Source: Methanobacterium sp.
Lineage (GTDB): Archaea > Methanobacteriota > Methanobacteria > Methanobacteriales > Methanobacteriaceae
NCBI GenBank assembly: GCA_015661405.1
Contig: JACWMK010000010.1
Coordinates: forward strand, 1-55,954
Direction: 5' to 3'
Length of the DNA: 55,954 bases
Shown: positions 46,823-55,504 of the stretch, piece after piece
Layout: every line of letters starts with the position of its first letter
Numbering within the stretch: the first letter of the stretch is position 1
The notes under the pieces: generated by a model
Told to the model about the DNA's origin: nothing
Database searches by the model: none
What the model saw: the letters and a program-made list of their open reading frames with translations, nothing else
Program-made: the position numbers and the translations under genes

Positions 46823-47308
46823 CTAGTCTAATTTTTTTTCAATTAAATCCTTAATACCGATTAGAACTACTTTTCCTCGTTTTTTCATGACTCTGCGTAG
46901 AATTAAAATATTAAGTATTTTATTTTTAAACCCGATTGGTTCATAATAACCTTGGAAATGTAGAGTAGTGGTTGTATCATCTATTTTTTCGAAGATGAGG
47001 TCTGTTGTATAATTTTTTAACATTTCACTTAAACCCCATGTATCTTCAACTGCTAGTGTTGTTGTTTTTTTATATTTATCGTTTTCAACTACTTTCTCTA
47101 CACAGGAACCACTTCTAGGTTTTCCTTCTGGAATTATACATTTATATTCCACCCCTTCTGCTCGATTAGTTTGGTCTGATAAGAATTCAATTTTTTCTAC
47201 TTCTGGATGATATACTGGTATTAAAGAAAGGTCTTGAGTTACATCCCATACCTGTTCAACTGGTGCATTAATACTCACTTTTACTTCCCATTGTATTTTT
47301 TGTTTCAT
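46823..47308 (-). CDS. SRPBCC-family (polyketide cyclase/START-like) protein
   Basis: 161 residues with the helix-grip fold: KVSINAPVEQVWDVTQDLSL at the start, then IPVYHPEVEKIEFLSD, TTLAVEDTWGLSEMLK and TTLHFQGYYEPIGFKNKIL with a long C-terminal helix. Members bind lipids or other hydrophobic ligands. It follows a TetR regulator by 83 bases on the same strand and is probably under its control. Ligand unknown. Confidence 0.85.
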   Translation of the reverse strand: MKQKIQWEVKVSINAPVEQVWDVTQDLSLIPVYHPEVEKIEFLSDQTNRAEGVEYKCIIPEGKPRSGSCVEKVVENDKYKKTTTLAVEDTWGLSEMLKNYTTDLIFEKIDDTTTTLHFQGYYEPIGFKNKILNILILRRVMKKRGKVVLIGIKDLIEKKLD

Positions 47309-47391
47309 ATTTGTAATTCCCTCGAAAAAATCTCTATTTAATGAAAATTATATTAAATCTTCAGGTAATATGAGGAATAAGAATTTAAAAT

Positions 47392-48006
47392 TTATTTTTC
47401 TTTATTTTTTTCGTTCACTAGACCGTCAGCTACAATATCAGCTAGTAGATCTGTGACTTCTGGAAAAACATCCTTACCAATTTCGTCTTGATGGAAATAT
47501 AAAATTATGATAGCTCTTAGTAATCCTGAGATGACTTCTGGTCTAGTTTTAATTAATTCATTTTTTTGTTGCATTCGTTTAATAATATTTAAAACTCGTA
47601 GTGTGTCACTTATTTGATGGTTTTCAAGTTTTTCTGGTGGTAATTTGCGAACCATTAGTTCATAATCTTTACTATCATAAATTCTACGAATAAACTGATT
47701 TGTTTCGAAAAATTTAAAAGTACCTTTGATTATTTTCCTGAGTGCTTCTTTGGCCGTTTTGCTGGATTTTAATATTTCTTCTAAATCTTGTTCGCTGTTG
47801 GCTTCTTCTAATTCGAGGATTTCAAAATATAGTTCTTCTTTGGAGTCATAAAAATTGTAAAATGTGCCTTGAGCTATCCCTGCAGCGTTCGTTAATTCAG
47901 TTATACTGGTTTTTTTCAAGCCATATTTACTGAATAATTCGCTGCCTTTTTGTATTAGAGTATTTCGAATAATTTCCTTTTCTTTTTCTGTAAATGTTTT
48001 CGGCAT
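47392..48006 (-). CDS. TetR-family transcriptional regulator
   Basis: 204 residues. The TetR helix-turn-helix is GLKKTSITELTNAAGIAQGT followed by FYNFYDSKEELYFEIL (the YNFYxSKEEL pattern is diagnostic). The C-terminal ligand domain is variable and gives no clue to the inducer. It leads the SRPBCC gene and has an inverted repeat at the predicted transcription start in its promoter. Confidence 0.9.
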   Translation of the reverse strand: MPKTFTEKEKEIIRNTLIQKGSELFSKYGLKKTSITELTNAAGIAQGTFYNFYDSKEELYFEILELEEANSEQDLEEILKSSKTAKEALRKIIKGTFKFFETNQFIRRIYDSKDYELMVRKLPPEKLENHQISDTLRVLNIIKRMQQKNELIKTRPEVISGLLRAIIILYFHQDEIGKDVFPEVTDLLADIVADGLVNEKNKEK

Positions 48007-48033
48007 GGATAATTTTTCTCCTATGATTTTTTA

Positions 48034-48072
48034 ATGAATATTTCTATTTTATATTCATATATATTTATAATA
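48034..48072 (-). promoter_or_regulatory. TetR promoter with operator-like inverted repeat
   Basis: ATGAATAT (48034-48041) and ATATTCAT (48051-48058) are exact reverse complements separated by 9 bases. The minus-strand TATA-like element ATTATAAATAT lies directly upstream (about 48061-48072), so the repeat covers the predicted transcription start, 28 bases before the start codon. This is the standard place for TetR autorepression. Confidence 0.55.
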
Positions 48073-48219
48073 TTTAAACTTAATTGTATAATCAAAAACC
48101 TTTTTAATTAAATTTTCAGAAAAATCAAAAAAATTTGAAAATTTTTAAATAGTCATTAGCTAGGTGTTTTAAAAAAAAATAGTTATATATATAAAATTAA
48201 TTAATCAAAACTAAATTTT

Positions 48220-51200
48220 ATGTCGAAGCATCAAATATCAAATAATGTTTATAAATCTATTTTTGAATCTAATTTAGATGCTATCTTAATCATTAACTCC
48301 GGAGACAAAATAATGGATGCAAATCCTGCGGCGGAGTTGCTTTTCGGTTATTCACTTAATGAACTAATCAAACTTAACATATCAGAACTCGCAGATAAAA
48401 ATAAACCCCAATTATCAGCCATATTAAATGATTTAACCATTAAAAGTGAAGTAAAAATTGAAATTACTTTAATAAGGAAAGATGATTCGAAGTTTCCTGC
48501 TGAAATATTTCCTATACACTTAGTGAATAAAAATGTGAATAATCAAACTTCACTTATTATTCGAGATATTAATAATCGCAAACAACTGGAAGAAGAAAAA
48601 ATGATAGATTTGTTAGAGCAGTTACAAAAATATAATGAGGAGTTAACTGTTTCTAATGAGGAATTACATTCAACTACTGAAGATCTCCGTATTGCGAATG
48701 AAGAGCTTCAACAGCAGGGAAATGAACTATTACAAGTCAATAAAATCTTAAGGGATAGCGAAAAACGGTTCCAAAGCTTGATAGAGACTTCACCTCTGGG
48801 CATTTCGCTTTCAAATCCTGAAGGCGAAATTTTAGAAATTAACTCTTCTTGGCTGAAGATATTCGGTTACGATTATGACTCGAAGCAAGATTTCATATCT
48901 CGACCAACTTCCTCATACTATTATGAGCCAGAAGATCGAACCCGGTTTTTTGAACAAACTAAGTTCGGCAAGGTTATAAACTTCCAAACCCGTTTCAAAC
49001 ATAGAGATGGAAGCGTATTCTGGGGATCGTTAAGTTCCACGGCAATGACAACAACAAACAACAAGAAAGTGCTAATTAGCACATTTCAAGATATAAATGA
49101 ACGTAAAAAAGATGAAAAAACATTAAATGAGAGTGAATCAAGTTACCGTAGCCTCTTTGAGACGATGAGTGAAGGATTCTCAATTAATGAAATCATCTAT
49201 GATGATGGTAATCCTTATGACATTCGATATTTAGACGTCAATCCAGCGTTTGAGAAACATACGGGACTTAAAAAAAATGATATCATTGGCAAAACTAGAC
49301 TTGAATTATTCCCTAATTCTGAACAGACTTGGTTTGAACAATATGGTAGCGTATTACTTACAGGGGAACCTAAACATTTCGAAGAATGGTTAGGACCTCT
49401 AAACCGATGTTTTGATGTGTATGCCTTCCAGACTGAGCCTCATCGGATTGCTGTAATGTTCACTGATATTACCGAACGTAAAAATAATGAATGGGAATTG
49501 GAAAAACTTAACCGGACACTTCGTGCACTAACCGATAGTACTCGTGCTAAGAGGTATGCCAAAGATGAGAGTGAATATTTGGATGAAGTATGTAAAATTA
49601 TTATAGAGGACTGTGGTTATGCTATGGTATGGATAGGTTTCACTGAAAATGATGAGAATAAGACAGTGAAACCTATAGCCTATTCAGGTTTTGAAGCAGG
49701 TTATTTAGAAACACTTGGTATCACTTGGGAAGATATTGGACGTGGCCGAGGACCCACGGGCACTGCTATCCGTACAGGTGAAAATTGTGTTTGTAGAAAT
49801 ATGTTAAATGATCCCCAATTTGAACCTTGGCGTGAAGAAGCTATAAAGAGAGGTTATGCTTCGTCATTGGCTCTTCCTTTAATGAATGATGGTAATGTTT
49901 TTGGAGCTTTAACAATATATTCAAGAGAATCGAACCCGTTCTCTGAAGATGAGATAAATTTATTAACTGAGTTAGTTGATGATATTTCTTATGGAATAAT
50001 AACTCTTCGATTAAGCGCTGCAAAATCTAAGACAGAAGTAGAACTCCAGGAAAGTGAAAGAAAGTATCATTCACTTTATTCATCTATGAGTGAAGGTGTA
50101 GCTCTTCATAAAATCATTTATAATTCTCAACATGAAGCTGTTGATTATATAATATTAGATATAAATCCTGCTTATGAGAATATAATCGGGTTAAAGAGAA
50201 GTGAAGTTATTGGAATGAAAGCTTCTCAACTTTATGGAACAGGTACACCCCCTTACTTAGAATTTTATGCTCCTGTTGCTGAAAATGGTGAACCAACGGA
50301 ATTTGAAACTTATTTTGAACCTATGGATATAATTTTCCGTATTTCAGTAATTTCACCTGAAAAAGGTAAATTCGCGACATTATTTGAAGATATCACCGAA
50401 CGCAAGCGAGCTGAGCTTGAACGTGACACTAATGTTGAATTTCTACGTCTTGTAAATGAAAATACAAGTGTTCGAGATTTAATTCAGTCGGCTGTAACTT
50501 TCTTTAAGCAGCAATCTGAATGTGAAGCAGTGGGCATCCGACTGAAAGAAGGAGATGATTACCCTTATTATGAAACCCGAGGTTTTCCTGAAGAATTTCT
50601 TCTAATGGAGAACAGACTTTGCGCCTATGATAAACTGGGAAACTCTTATTGTGACAGTGATGGTAATCCTATTATTGAATGTATATGTGGAAATGTGATT
50701 TGTGGACGATTCGATGCATCAAAACCATTTTTCACAGATAATGGAAGCTTCTGGACTAACAGTACAACTAATTTACTTGCTAATACTAGTGAAGAGGATC
50801 GGCAGAGTACTACTCGTAATCGTTGCAATGGAATGGGATATGAGTCTGTGGCTTTAATACCTTTACCATCTAGAGTTGGAAATTTGGGATTGCTTCAGTT
50901 GAATGATATAAGAAAGGACATGTTCTCTCCTGAGTTAATTGCAGTATGGGAGAGACTTGCGGGATATTTAGCTGTTGCTTTAGAGAAATTCCAGGCTGAT
51001 GAAGAAATTATTAGACATGATGAATTATTGGAAAGTATTAATAGAGTTTTTCAAGAAGCTTTGACTTGTGATACTGAAGAAGATGTTATAGGGAAATGTT
51101 TGGAGGTTGCTGAGGAGTTGACTGATAGTGAATTTGGTTTTGTTGGTGAAGTTAATGAAAATGGACGTTTAGATGATATAGCATTAAGCCCTCCTGCTTG

Positions 51201-52224
51201 GGAAGCCTGCCGAACCACGAATGCTCATGAATTATTAAGTAATATGGAAATTGTTAGTTACTGGGGAAGAACAATACGTGAGGGAAAATCTCAGATTGTT
51301 AATGATCCAGACTTTGACCCTGATCAACATGGGTTACCGGAGGGTCATCCTCATATAACTTCATTTTTAGGTGTTCCACTTAAACAAGGCAGTAAAACTA
51401 TTGGAATGATCGCTTTAGCTAATAAAAAGGCTGGTTATAATGAGGAGGATAAGGAGAATATTGAGGTTCTTTCGGTAGCTTTTGTGGAAGCTTTAATGCG
51501 TAAAAGAGCTGAAGTAAATTTAAAAGAGAATGTGAAGGATTTGAAACGTTCTAATAGGGAGTTGGAGCAGTTTGCTTATGTTTCTTCCCATGACTTGCAG
51601 GAACCTATCCGAATGGTAACTAGTTTCACTCAATTATTAGAACGGAAATATAAAGGTGAACTTGACGCGGATGCTGATGAGTATATTAACTTTATTGTTG
51701 AGGGTTCTCATCGAATGAAGTATTTAATTGATGATCTTTTAGCATTTTCCAGGGTTTCCAGTGATACTAAGGAATTTGAAAATGTTGATTTAGAAAATGT
51801 ATTAGATGTTGTTCTTTCCAATTTATATGTATCTATTAATGAGAGTAATGCCTTTATAACTCATGATCCACTTCCTACTGTTTTGGCTGATGAGTCTCAA
51901 ATGGGGCAGGTTTTCCAGAATTTAATTTCTAATGCCATTAAATTCAGTGGAGATAAAACTCCAATAATCCATATATCTGCTCATAAAGATGGGAAGGAAT
52001 GGAGATTCAGTGTGACTGATAATGGTATTGGTATTGAATCGGAGTATCAAAAACAAATCTTCGAAGTATTTAAAAGGTTACATACTCGATCAGAGTACCC
52101 TGGTTCTGGCATAGGATTGTCTGTGAGTCATAAAATCATTGAACATCATGATGGAAATATTTGGGTGGAATCTGAATCAGGTGAAGGTTCAACTTTTTAC
52201 TTCACTATCCCAAATAAAACCTAA
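48220..52224 (+). CDS. Soluble sensor histidine kinase with PAS and three GAF domains
   Basis: 1334 residues, the largest intact gene here. Order: PAS (8-123), NEEL coiled coil (125-180), PAS (185-305), PAS (308-425), GAF (440-600), PAS (610-735), a cysteine-rich GAF (745-925), GAF (945-1105), coiled coil, H-box VSSHDLQEPIRMVTSFTQLL, NLISNAIKF, DNGIGIESEYQ, GSGIGLSVSHK and GEGSTFYFTIP. The second GAF holds Cys-containing LCAYDKLGNSYCDSDGNP and ECICGNVICGRFD plus RNRCNGMGYES (nt 50620-50840), a candidate metal or redox site. Its fourth PAS is about 80% identical by eye to one in the interrupted kinase at 11946-15644. No membrane helices or receiver. Confidence 0.93.
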   Translation: MSKHQISNNVYKSIFESNLDAILIINSGDKIMDANPAAELLFGYSLNELIKLNISELADKNKPQLSAILNDLTIKSEVKIEITLIRKDDSKFPAEIFPIHLVNKNVNNQTSLIIRDINNRKQLEEEKMIDLLEQLQKYNEELTVSNEELHSTTEDLRIANEELQQQGNELLQVNKILRDSEKRFQSLIETSPLGISLSNPEGEILEINSSWLKIFGYDYDSKQDFISRPTSSYYYEPEDRTRFFEQTKFGKVINFQTRFKHRDGSVFWGSLSSTAMTTTNNKKVLISTFQDINERKKDEKTLNESESSYRSLFETMSEGFSINEIIYDDGNPYDIRYLDVNPAFEKHTGLKKNDIIGKTRLELFPNSEQTWFEQYGSVLLTGEPKHFEEWLGPLNRCFDVYAFQTEPHRIAVMFTDITERKNNEWELEKLNRTLRALTDSTRAKRYAKDESEYLDEVCKIIIEDCGYAMVWIGFTENDENKTVKPIAYSGFEAGYLETLGITWEDIGRGRGPTGTAIRTGENCVCRNMLNDPQFEPWREEAIKRGYASSLALPLMNDGNVFGALTIYSRESNPFSEDEINLLTELVDDISYGIITLRLSAAKSKTEVELQESERKYHSLYSSMSEGVALHKIIYNSQHEAVDYIILDINPAYENIIGLKRSEVIGMKASQLYGTGTPPYLEFYAPVAENGEPTEFETYFEPMDIIFRISVISPEKGKFATLFEDITERKRAELERDTNVEFLRLVNENTSVRDLIQSAVTFFKQQSECEAVGIRLKEGDDYPYYETRGFPEEFLLMENRLCAYDKLGNSYCDSDGNPIIECICGNVICGRFDASKPFFTDNGSFWTNSTTNLLANTSEEDRQSTTRNRCNGMGYESVALIPLPSRVGNLGLLQLNDIRKDMFSPELIAVWERLAGYLAVALEKFQADEEIIRHDELLESINRVFQEALTCDTEEDVIGKCLEVAEELTDSEFGFVGEVNENGRLDDIALSPPAWEACRTTNAHELLSNMEIVSYWGRTIREGKSQIVNDPDFDPDQHGLPEGHPHITSFLGVPLKQGSKTIGMIALANKKAGYNEEDKENIEVLSVAFVEALMRKRAEVNLKENVKDLKRSNRELEQFAYVSSHDLQEPIRMVTSFTQLLERKYKGELDADADEYINFIVEGSHRMKYLIDDLLAFSRVSSDTKEFENVDLENVLDVVLSNLYVSINESNAFITHDPLPTVLADESQMGQVFQNLISNAIKFSGDKTPIIHISAHKDGKEWRFSVTDNGIGIESEYQKQIFEVFKRLHTRSEYPGSGIGLSVSHKIIEHHDGNIWVESESGEGSTFYFTIPNKT

Positions 52225-52427
52225 AAAATATAATTTAAAATAATTTATGCTTCTTTAATTTAATCTTATTTTATTTTAAACTTTGCATAGTGAAATGTAA
52301 AATTAATCAAATTTTATAAAAATTGAAATCTTTTTTTTTAATTTAATTAAAGTTATATTTAATAAGTTACATAATCGTTTTATTAAAAAAATATCTGTTT
52401 AGGTTTTATTCCTAGGATTTCAATTTT

Positions 52428-54845
52428 ATGATAGAAAACAGTAAAGGTAGTAAACTTCGAGATAAGGTAGAAGACATATTAAGTGAGCATAGTAATTCCG
52501 AGCTGCCATTTTATGATAAATTTTCTGAGTTAGTTCATGAACTTCAAACATATCAGATTGAACTGGAAATGCAGAATGAGGAATTACAAAAGAGTTGGAA
52601 AGACTTAGAAGATGCGAAGTTGAAGTATTTTGATCTTTTTGAATTTGCGCCTGTCGGGTATTATTCATTAAATGAAAAGGAGTTAATTAAGGATGTTAAT
52701 CTCACTGGTGCTGATCTTTTAGGTTTTGAAAAATCAGAATTAATTGACAGTGCATTTATCCGGTATATGAATTTTGATTCTCGAAGAATTTTCTATAAGC
52801 ATTTAATGAAAGTTAAAAAAACACTCACTGGGCAATCCTGTGAATTAGATCTCATTAAAAATGATGGGACCAATCTTCACGCGCATTTAGAAACCCTTCC
52901 CATCCAAAAGGATGAATTAGATTTCAGAATAACAATTACTAATATTACAGATTTAATTAATGCAGAAGAAGCTTTAAGAGAGAGTGATGGGAAGTATCAT
53001 AGTCTTTTTAAAAGTAATCATGCTTCAATGCTTTTAATTAAGCCTGTTACTGGGGAAATTGTTGATGCAAATCCGACTGCTGCTTCTTTTTACGGTTATA
53101 GGCTGGAAGAATTAGTTGAAATGAATATAACGGATATTAATGTTCTTTCAGATGAAGAAGTATTTAATGAAATGTTAAAAGCTAAATCAGAGGAAAATAA
53201 TCATTTTTTATTTAAACATCGTTTAGCGGATGGAGAAATCCGGGATGTAGATGTTTATAGTGGTACTATTATTATTAATGGTGAAAACCTTCTTTACTCT
53301 ATAATACATGATATTACTAGGCAGATGGAAGTTGAATATGCGCTTCGTGAGAGTGAAGAACGTTTTAGATTAATATTTGATCAATCACCTATTGGTGATG
53401 TTATTGTTGATTTAAATTATCAAACTTTACATGTTAATAATGCATTTAGTAAAATGTTGGAATATTCTAAAGAAGAATTATTATCAATGGAATTCACGGA
53501 GTACACTCATCCTGAAGATCTTGACATAAATTTACATTATTTGCAGCTTTTGCGTGATGGTAAAATTGATGATTTTGAACTGGAGAAACGTTACTATCGT
53601 AAAGATGGTGAAATCGTCTGGGCACATTTACATGTCACTATCGTGAAAAATCAATTAGATGAACCAGTATATATCTTGACTATGATAGAAGATATCACTG
53701 AACGTAAGAAGATTCAATTAGCATTGCAAGTTAGTGAGGAGAAATATAGAACTCTCTATGAAACCATGACTCAAGGTGTTATTCATCAGGATTCACTGGG
53801 ACGTATAATTTCTGTTAACCCTGCTGCTGAGAAGATTATGGGATTAAATCATTACTCGATGCAGGGCGAGACTTGTAATTATCATTGTAAGGCTATTCAT
53901 GAGGATGGTACTGATTTTCCAGAAGATAAACATCCTTCTATGATTGCCTTAAAAACCGGGAAGGAAGTTAGAGATGTAGTCATGGGTGTTTTCAATCCTC
54001 AAAAAAAGAGTTATGGCTGGATAAATGTTAATGCAACCCCTTTATTTAAACCTAATGAAAAAAAACCCTACCAAGTCTATATAACCTTTGAAGATATCAC
54101 TAAAACTATTAAAGCTCAGAAATTACTTAACGAAACTTTAATTGAACTGCGAAGATCTAATTCTGATCTAGAACAATTTGCTTATGTGGCTTCACACGAT
54201 TTACAGGAACCCTTAAGAATGGTTGCAAGCTTCACTCAGTTACTTGAGAAGCAGTATAAAGATAAGCTTGATGAAAATGCCTCGGAATATATTAATTTTG
54301 CAGTGGATGGTGCGGAAAGGATGCAAGAGTTGATCAAAGATCTCTTAGCCTATTCAAGGGTAACATCCCACCATGAGGATTTTATTGAAATTGATTTTGA
54401 GGAATTGATAGAAGAAGTTCTTTTTGATCTAGAAATAATCATAGAAGAAAATAAAGCGATTATAACTCTGGATCCACTGCCCATAATCTATTCGGATCGT
54501 TTGCAGATGCGGCAGCTCTTCCAAAATCTAATAGGAAATGCTATTAAATACAACGATAAAACTCCACTTATTCATATTTCAGTTAAAAAGGAAGATGCTG
54601 ATTGGATTTTTGGAGTAAGTGACAATGGTATAGGCATTAAATCAGAACATTATGAACGTATTTTCCAGGTGTTTAAAAGGTTACACACTAAAGAAGAGTA
54701 TGATGGAACTGGTATAGGTTTGGCTATCTGTCAAAAGATAGTGGAACGTCATGGTGGACGAATTTGGATTGAATCAGAATTGGGTAAAGGCTCAACTTTT
54801 TATTTTACCATTCCTTTAAAACAAGATAATCAAGGTTTAATCTAA
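52428..54845 (+). CDS. Soluble sensor histidine kinase with four PAS domains and N-terminal coiled coil
   Basis: 805 residues, intact. An N-terminal coiled coil (FSELVHELQTYQIELEMQNE, about 25-60) leads into PAS (65-180), PAS (185-300), PAS (305-425) and PAS (430-550). The H-box is VASHDLQEPLRMVASFTQLL, followed by NLIGNAIKYN, DNGIGIKSEHY, GTGIGLAICQK and GKGSTFYFTIP. The start has AGGATTT 8 bases upstream. The start 'HELQTYQIELEMQNEELQ' resembles chemosensory-linked PAS proteins. The H-box and last PAS are closest to the interrupted kinase at 11946-15644, defining a second subgroup of the family. Partner regulator not present nearby. Confidence 0.93.
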   Translation: MIENSKGSKLRDKVEDILSEHSNSELPFYDKFSELVHELQTYQIELEMQNEELQKSWKDLEDAKLKYFDLFEFAPVGYYSLNEKELIKDVNLTGADLLGFEKSELIDSAFIRYMNFDSRRIFYKHLMKVKKTLTGQSCELDLIKNDGTNLHAHLETLPIQKDELDFRITITNITDLINAEEALRESDGKYHSLFKSNHASMLLIKPVTGEIVDANPTAASFYGYRLEELVEMNITDINVLSDEEVFNEMLKAKSEENNHFLFKHRLADGEIRDVDVYSGTIIINGENLLYSIIHDITRQMEVEYALRESEERFRLIFDQSPIGDVIVDLNYQTLHVNNAFSKMLEYSKEELLSMEFTEYTHPEDLDINLHYLQLLRDGKIDDFELEKRYYRKDGEIVWAHLHVTIVKNQLDEPVYILTMIEDITERKKIQLALQVSEEKYRTLYETMTQGVIHQDSLGRIISVNPAAEKIMGLNHYSMQGETCNYHCKAIHEDGTDFPEDKHPSMIALKTGKEVRDVVMGVFNPQKKSYGWINVNATPLFKPNEKKPYQVYITFEDITKTIKAQKLLNETLIELRRSNSDLEQFAYVASHDLQEPLRMVASFTQLLEKQYKDKLDENASEYINFAVDGAERMQELIKDLLAYSRVTSHHEDFIEIDFEELIEEVLFDLEIIIEENKAIITLDPLPIIYSDRLQMRQLFQNLIGNAIKYNDKTPLIHISVKKEDADWIFGVSDNGIGIKSEHYERIFQVFKRLHTKEEYDGTGIGLAICQKIVERHGGRIWIESELGKGSTFYFTIPLKQDNQGLI

Positions 54846-55009
54846 ATTAAACTAATATTTTTTGAGTATTGAAATATTTTTTAATCTAAATATAATAATT
54901 TAAAAATTGTAATAAATGATTTAAAGGATCATCTAAAATTTGTTTTATCATATATCTTCTTATTTCATCATTTAATTTCTGTTTAGTATTATAATAGGAA
55001 ATATAGGGT

Positions 55010-55504
55010 TTAAAGTTCTTTTTCAGCTATTTGTTCATTGATTATATCTATTAATTTATTTGGATATTTAGTGGAGAAAATTATTTTCCTAAATCTTCCT
55101 TTATTCAACTGTAAAGTTAAGTTAGAAGCTCCGGGTATAGTGTAAGCGATATATCTTTTCCCTTCAGATCTTCCGAAGTGTAAACCCCAACCACCATATC
55201 TAAGGAAAGATGATTCATATAATTTAATTTCTTCAATATTACCTAAAGGTATTTTATGCTTGATTATCCCATAACTAATAATTAAGAACTCCGGTGTGAT
55301 TTGATTAACTAATCTGATGAAGTTATAGGATAGAAACAAGAAAACTAGGAATATTATAGTTAAAACCCAATTTGGAGCTGAATTATTTTCTAAAGGACCG
55401 ATGAAAACTTGATACAAAATTAAGAATAGAAAAAATAATGCGATAAATAGGAATATGAGTGTTATCCATATAGATGATAATTTTTCTTCATATAAAATCT
55501 GCAA
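55010..55504 (-). CDS. Membrane protein with PH-like domain
   Basis: 164 residues from a TTG at 55504, supported by GGGGG 9 bases upstream. Two membrane helices (about 12-36 and 44-64) are followed by a cytoplasmic part with the bacterial PH-like pattern PEFLIISYGIIKHKIPLGNI and IAYTIPGASNLTLQLNKGRF. The motif order fits small bacterial PH-domain membrane proteins of unknown function. No neighbour suggests a role. Confidence 0.7.
   Translation of the reverse strand: MQILYEEKLSSIWITLIFLFIALFFLFLILYQVFIGPLENNSAPNWVLTIIFLVFLFLSYNFIRLVNQITPEFLIISYGIIKHKIPLGNIEEIKLYESSFLRYGGWGLHFGRSEGKRYIAYTIPGASNLTLQLNKGRFRKIIFSTKYPNKLIDIINEQIAEKEL

Noticed and set aside
34283..54845. Kinase array as an anti-phage defence island
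   Set aside because: The proteins are standard sensor kinases with complete H, N and G boxes; no nuclease, toxin or defence ATPase accompanies them, and the lone Dam-class methylase lacks a restriction enzyme.
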